Position numbers and translations under genes: made by a program
Shown here: positions 61,747 to 64,000 of the stretch, piece by piece
Numbering within the stretch: position 1 is the stretch's first letter
How the letters are laid out: every line of letters begins with the position of its first letter
Origin: DUPU01 sp050952465
Lineage (GTDB): Bacteria > Bacillota > Dehalobacteriia > Dehalobacteriales > Dehalobacteriaceae
Reading direction: 5' to 3'
DNA: 64,000 bases
NCBI GenBank assembly: GCA_050952465.1
Contig: JBMNKZ010000008.1
Location: forward strand, 62,001-126,000
Notes under the pieces: model-generated
Told to the model about the DNA's origin: nothing
Seen by the model: only the letters and a program-made list of their open reading frames with translations
Databases searched by the model: none

Positions 61747-63003
61747 ATGAAAAGGATTTTGGTATCACTGGTTTTGATGATGGTATTGATGGCACTACCT
61801 GCTTTCGGGGCGACTCAATATGAAACCTTACGGCTGAACAAAGAGAATATTGAGAATAACTTAAATGGCAAAATCGCCGCGTTTAAGATGATGGATAGTG
61901 GCAGAACATCAAAGAGACTGGAGATTAATGATACTGCACTTGATTACATGATAGAAAAAGGAATTAACCTCACCGTTGAGACTAACGTAATGACTGTTAA
62001 CATAAATCCGGAAGCCTTTAAAACAAAGGAGTGGCTGGAAGCAGTCAAATCCCGTGAGCCCTTGGGGGTACGTTTATTTATTAATAAAGGCAGCGCAACA
62101 AAGGTCTATGAAAATTTTGATGAGTGGTACTATAACCAGATTGGGTTATCGCGTTTTGGTACTTCCGCCTGGGAATTGACCGGCGAGATTTTGGTTGCGG
62201 GTGTTAAAAAATTTGATGTAAATAGTTTTGCGGTTCCCATTAATGTAAGTGTGAAATACCCGGTAAGTGCAGAAACCTACGGGGTGGGTACCAGTAATAT
62301 AGAAATGTACGTGTTAAACGAATCAAAAGAAAAGTGGGATTATCTCGGAGGCAAAGTGGATCAAGAAAATAGAATCATGACTTTTGATACTAATGTTCCG
62401 GGGTTATATACCATTTTCTCCAACTCAGGTTTAAACCAAAAGTCTCAGGGGTTTAGCGATATTAAAGGGCACTGGGCAGAAAGTGATATTCAATATATGG
62501 TGAAGAAAAATGTAGTTGAAATGACCGGTGACAAAAAGTTTTTTCCTAACCGGGAAATAACCAGGGCGGAGTTTGCCTTTTTTTTAGCTAGGACTCTTGG
62601 CTTAAATAATAATAACACTGGGGCTAAGACGTTTCAAGATATTGGAACCGCTGAACCGTATTACAAGGAAATAATGGCTGCAGCAAATTCCGGAATAGTT
62701 GCAGGGGTGACTGAAAACAAATTTGTTCCTAATGCTCAGATTACCAGGCAGGAAATAGCAGCGATGATGGTTAGAGCCTTAAAATATGGAGGGATAGAGG
62801 TAGATTTAGATCAAGGTGTGTTGAAGCAATTTAAAGACCAAGGTGAAATTTCCCCCTGGGCAACAGGAAGTTGTGCGGGAGTTGCCAATTTGGGAATGAT
62901 GTCTGGAAGAAGCAACAGTAAATTTGAACCAAAATCATTTACCAGCAGGGCAGAGGCATTAGTATTGCTTCATCGACTATCAGATAAATTAGAAAAATTG
63001 TAA
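61747..63003 (+). CDS. Surface protein with C-terminal SLH domains
   Basis: 418 residues from ATG 61747 (AGGGGGC upstream). Signal peptide to about residue 22. An N-terminal beta-rich domain of about 220 residues (family not recognised) is followed by three C-terminal SLH domains (about 240-290, 300-350, 360-415), with FSDIKGHWAESDI, REITRAEFAFFLAR and AQITRQEIAAMMVRAL. An earlier in-frame start at 61714 adds eleven residues before the signal peptide and lacks support. It differs from the other SLH proteins here by having SLH at the C-terminus. Confidence 0.88.
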   Translation: MKRILVSLVLMMVLMALPAFGATQYETLRLNKENIENNLNGKIAAFKMMDSGRTSKRLEINDTALDYMIEKGINLTVETNVMTVNINPEAFKTKEWLEAVKSREPLGVRLFINKGSATKVYENFDEWYYNQIGLSRFGTSAWELTGEILVAGVKKFDVNSFAVPINVSVKYPVSAETYGVGTSNIEMYVLNESKEKWDYLGGKVDQENRIMTFDTNVPGLYTIFSNSGLNQKSQGFSDIKGHWAESDIQYMVKKNVVEMTGDKKFFPNREITRAEFAFFLARTLGLNNNNTGAKTFQDIGTAEPYYKEIMAAANSGIVAGVTENKFVPNAQITRQEIAAMMVRALKYGGIEVDLDQGVLKQFKDQGEISPWATGSCAGVANLGMMSGRSNSKFEPKSFTSRAEALVLLHRLSDKLEKL

Positions 63004-63118
63004 ATATTGTAGCGGAAAGAAGGTTTTTGAGGTTAGTGGTGGAATATATTATATAATTTACTTTTATTAACCTTTAGAGGTTTAAAATAGGTAATTATTT
63101 TTTGAGGGGGAAATTTTT
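63004..63118. other. Short intergenic region before the last SLH gene
   Basis: 115 bp, AT-rich, with TGAGGGGGAA as ribosome site at 63103-63112. No clear promoter boxes. Confidence 0.4.
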
Positions 63119-64000
63119 ATGCAAATTAAGAAGTACCTAGTATTATTGTTGTCTTTGTGTTTAATTTTTGTCTTTGGTACAATAGCTGTTGCTCAGGACG
63201 GAGAATTGACAGATGTTTCCGGCCATTGGGCGGAGGAAACTATCATTAAATGGTCAGAGGAGGGGGCTGTTGGAGGATATCCGGATGGTACCTTTCAGCC
63301 GAATCGTCAAATCACCCGGGCGGAATTCATCACAATCATAAATAAGGCCTTGGGCTGCTATAAGCAGGAAAATGTCAATTTTTCAGATGTCAAAGAGTCT
63401 AATTGGTTTTACGGAGAGGTTGCTAAGGCTGTAAAGAGCGGCTACATTAAAGGATACGAGGATGGAACTTTTAGACCCAACAGTCCTATTAGTCGGCAGG
63501 AGGCAGCTGTTATTTTCTCCCGGATTATGTGTCTGAAGGCAGATAGTCAAGGAGTGTCGGACTTTGCTGATAGAAATTTGATTCCTTTGTGGAGTAAGGA
63601 TATGGTAGGAGCTGTCACTGTAGCCGGATACATGGGTGGATACCCTGATAAAACATTCCAACCTACTAGGTCTATTACAAGAGCTGAATCTGTAGTTACA
63701 TTGGACCGGGTAGTTGGCGAATTATATAATGAGGCAGGAATTTTCGGATCTGAAACAGAAGTTACGACGGTGCAAGGTAATCTCACAATTAGTAAGCCTG
63801 ACGTTACTCTTCAGAATATCGAGGTTGAGGGCAATCTTTATTTAGCAGAGGGAATTGGTGATGGAACGGTAACCCTCAAGGACGTGACTGTAAATGGCGT
63901 TACTATTGTCAGAGGCGGCGGCGTACATAGTATTATTATGTATAATTTCAACGGTAAAACAGTAGTTGTGGATGTGCCTGACGGCTCCAATGTAAGATTA
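63119..64000 (+). CDS. SLH-domain protein, cut by the window end
   Basis: At least 294 residues, open at 64000. Signal peptide ending near AVAQ (residue 26), then three SLH domains: DVSGHWAEETIIKW..GGYPDGTFQPNRQITRAEFI, FSDVKESNWFYGEV..GYEDGTFRPNSPISRQEA, and GGYPDKTFQPTRSITRAES. From about residue 235 a repeat begins (LTISKPDVTLQNIEVEGNLY, VTLKDVTVNGVTIVRGGG) that looks like a right-handed beta-helix, seen in clostridial SLH surface proteins. ATG after TGAGGGGG. Confidence 0.9.
   Translation, partial: MQIKKYLVLLLSLCLIFVFGTIAVAQDGELTDVSGHWAEETIIKWSEEGAVGGYPDGTFQPNRQITRAEFITIINKALGCYKQENVNFSDVKESNWFYGEVAKAVKSGYIKGYEDGTFRPNSPISRQEAAVIFSRIMCLKADSQGVSDFADRNLIPLWSKDMVGAVTVAGYMGGYPDKTFQPTRSITRAESVVTLDRVVGELYNEAGIFGSETEVTTVQGNLTISKPDVTLQNIEVEGNLYLAEGIGDGTVTLKDVTVNGVTIVRGGGVHSIIMYNFNGKTVVVDVPDGSNVRL

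Noticed and set aside
1..64000. CRISPR array, prophage, tRNA or rRNA genes
   Set aside because: No regularly spaced repeats, phage structural genes, or cloverleaf or ribosomal RNA sequence were seen on reading both strands.

Overview
The window looks like a chromosomal segment of a low-GC, Gram-positive, endospore-forming Firmicute, most like the Clostridia of the Peptococcaceae/Desulfitobacterium/Dehalobacter type. This rests on gene content and order, not on a database match. The first 39 kb follows the Bacillus subtilis order pyrG, spo0F, fbaA, fsa, glpX, rho, rpmE, prfA, prmC, ywlC, mntP, ywlE, rpiB, glyA, atp operon, ywmB, murA, spoIID, spoIIQ, spoIIID, mbl. All convincing genes are on the + strand. 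No tRNA, rRNA or CRISPR array was seen.

Region 1 (1-25.7 kb) is housekeeping: argS, pyrG, a FemX-like peptidoglycan branching enzyme beside an unusual alanine racemase, spo0F, a zinc-ribbon protein, central carbon genes (fba, transaldolase, glpX), rho, a LysM/M23 peptidase, an orphan radical SAM protein, rpmE, a YqhQ-like membrane protein, prfA-prmC, a two-gene chromate transporter, the ywlC-zip-mntP-ywlE-rpiB-glyA-comEB block, a MazG-like protein and wecB. Region 2 (25.8-32.9 kb) is a complete F-type ATP synthase operon with a strong hairpin between atpE and atpF. Region 3 (33-39 kb) is the envelope and sporulation block ywmB-murA-spoIID-spoIIQ-spoIIID-mbl.

Region 4 (38.9-52.8 kb) is the accessory envelope region. 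A degenerate LytR-CpsA-Psr (LCP) protein, a copper-amine-oxidase-N-like protein, a canonical LCP ligase and a TagA/WecG glycosyltransferase probably make or attach a cell-wall polymer. They are followed by a decayed S-layer gene, an IS256-family element, an IS1182/IS5-type element interrupted by a group II intron, and an intact 870-residue S-layer protein. Region 5 (53-64 kb) holds a DUF2062 protein, three more SLH-domain proteins (the last cut by the window end), and an RND efflux operon (HlyD, AcrB-like, TolC-like, TetR) whose promoter carries a near-perfect operator palindrome.

Three themes run through the window. Single-base length changes in short homopolymers break prmC, spoIID, tagA, the intron maturase and the intron-interrupted transposase, which suggests assembly errors or frameshift decay. 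Several families of short palindromic repeats sit in intergenic regions, often as terminators. Cell-surface genes are strongly expanded around SLH anchoring.
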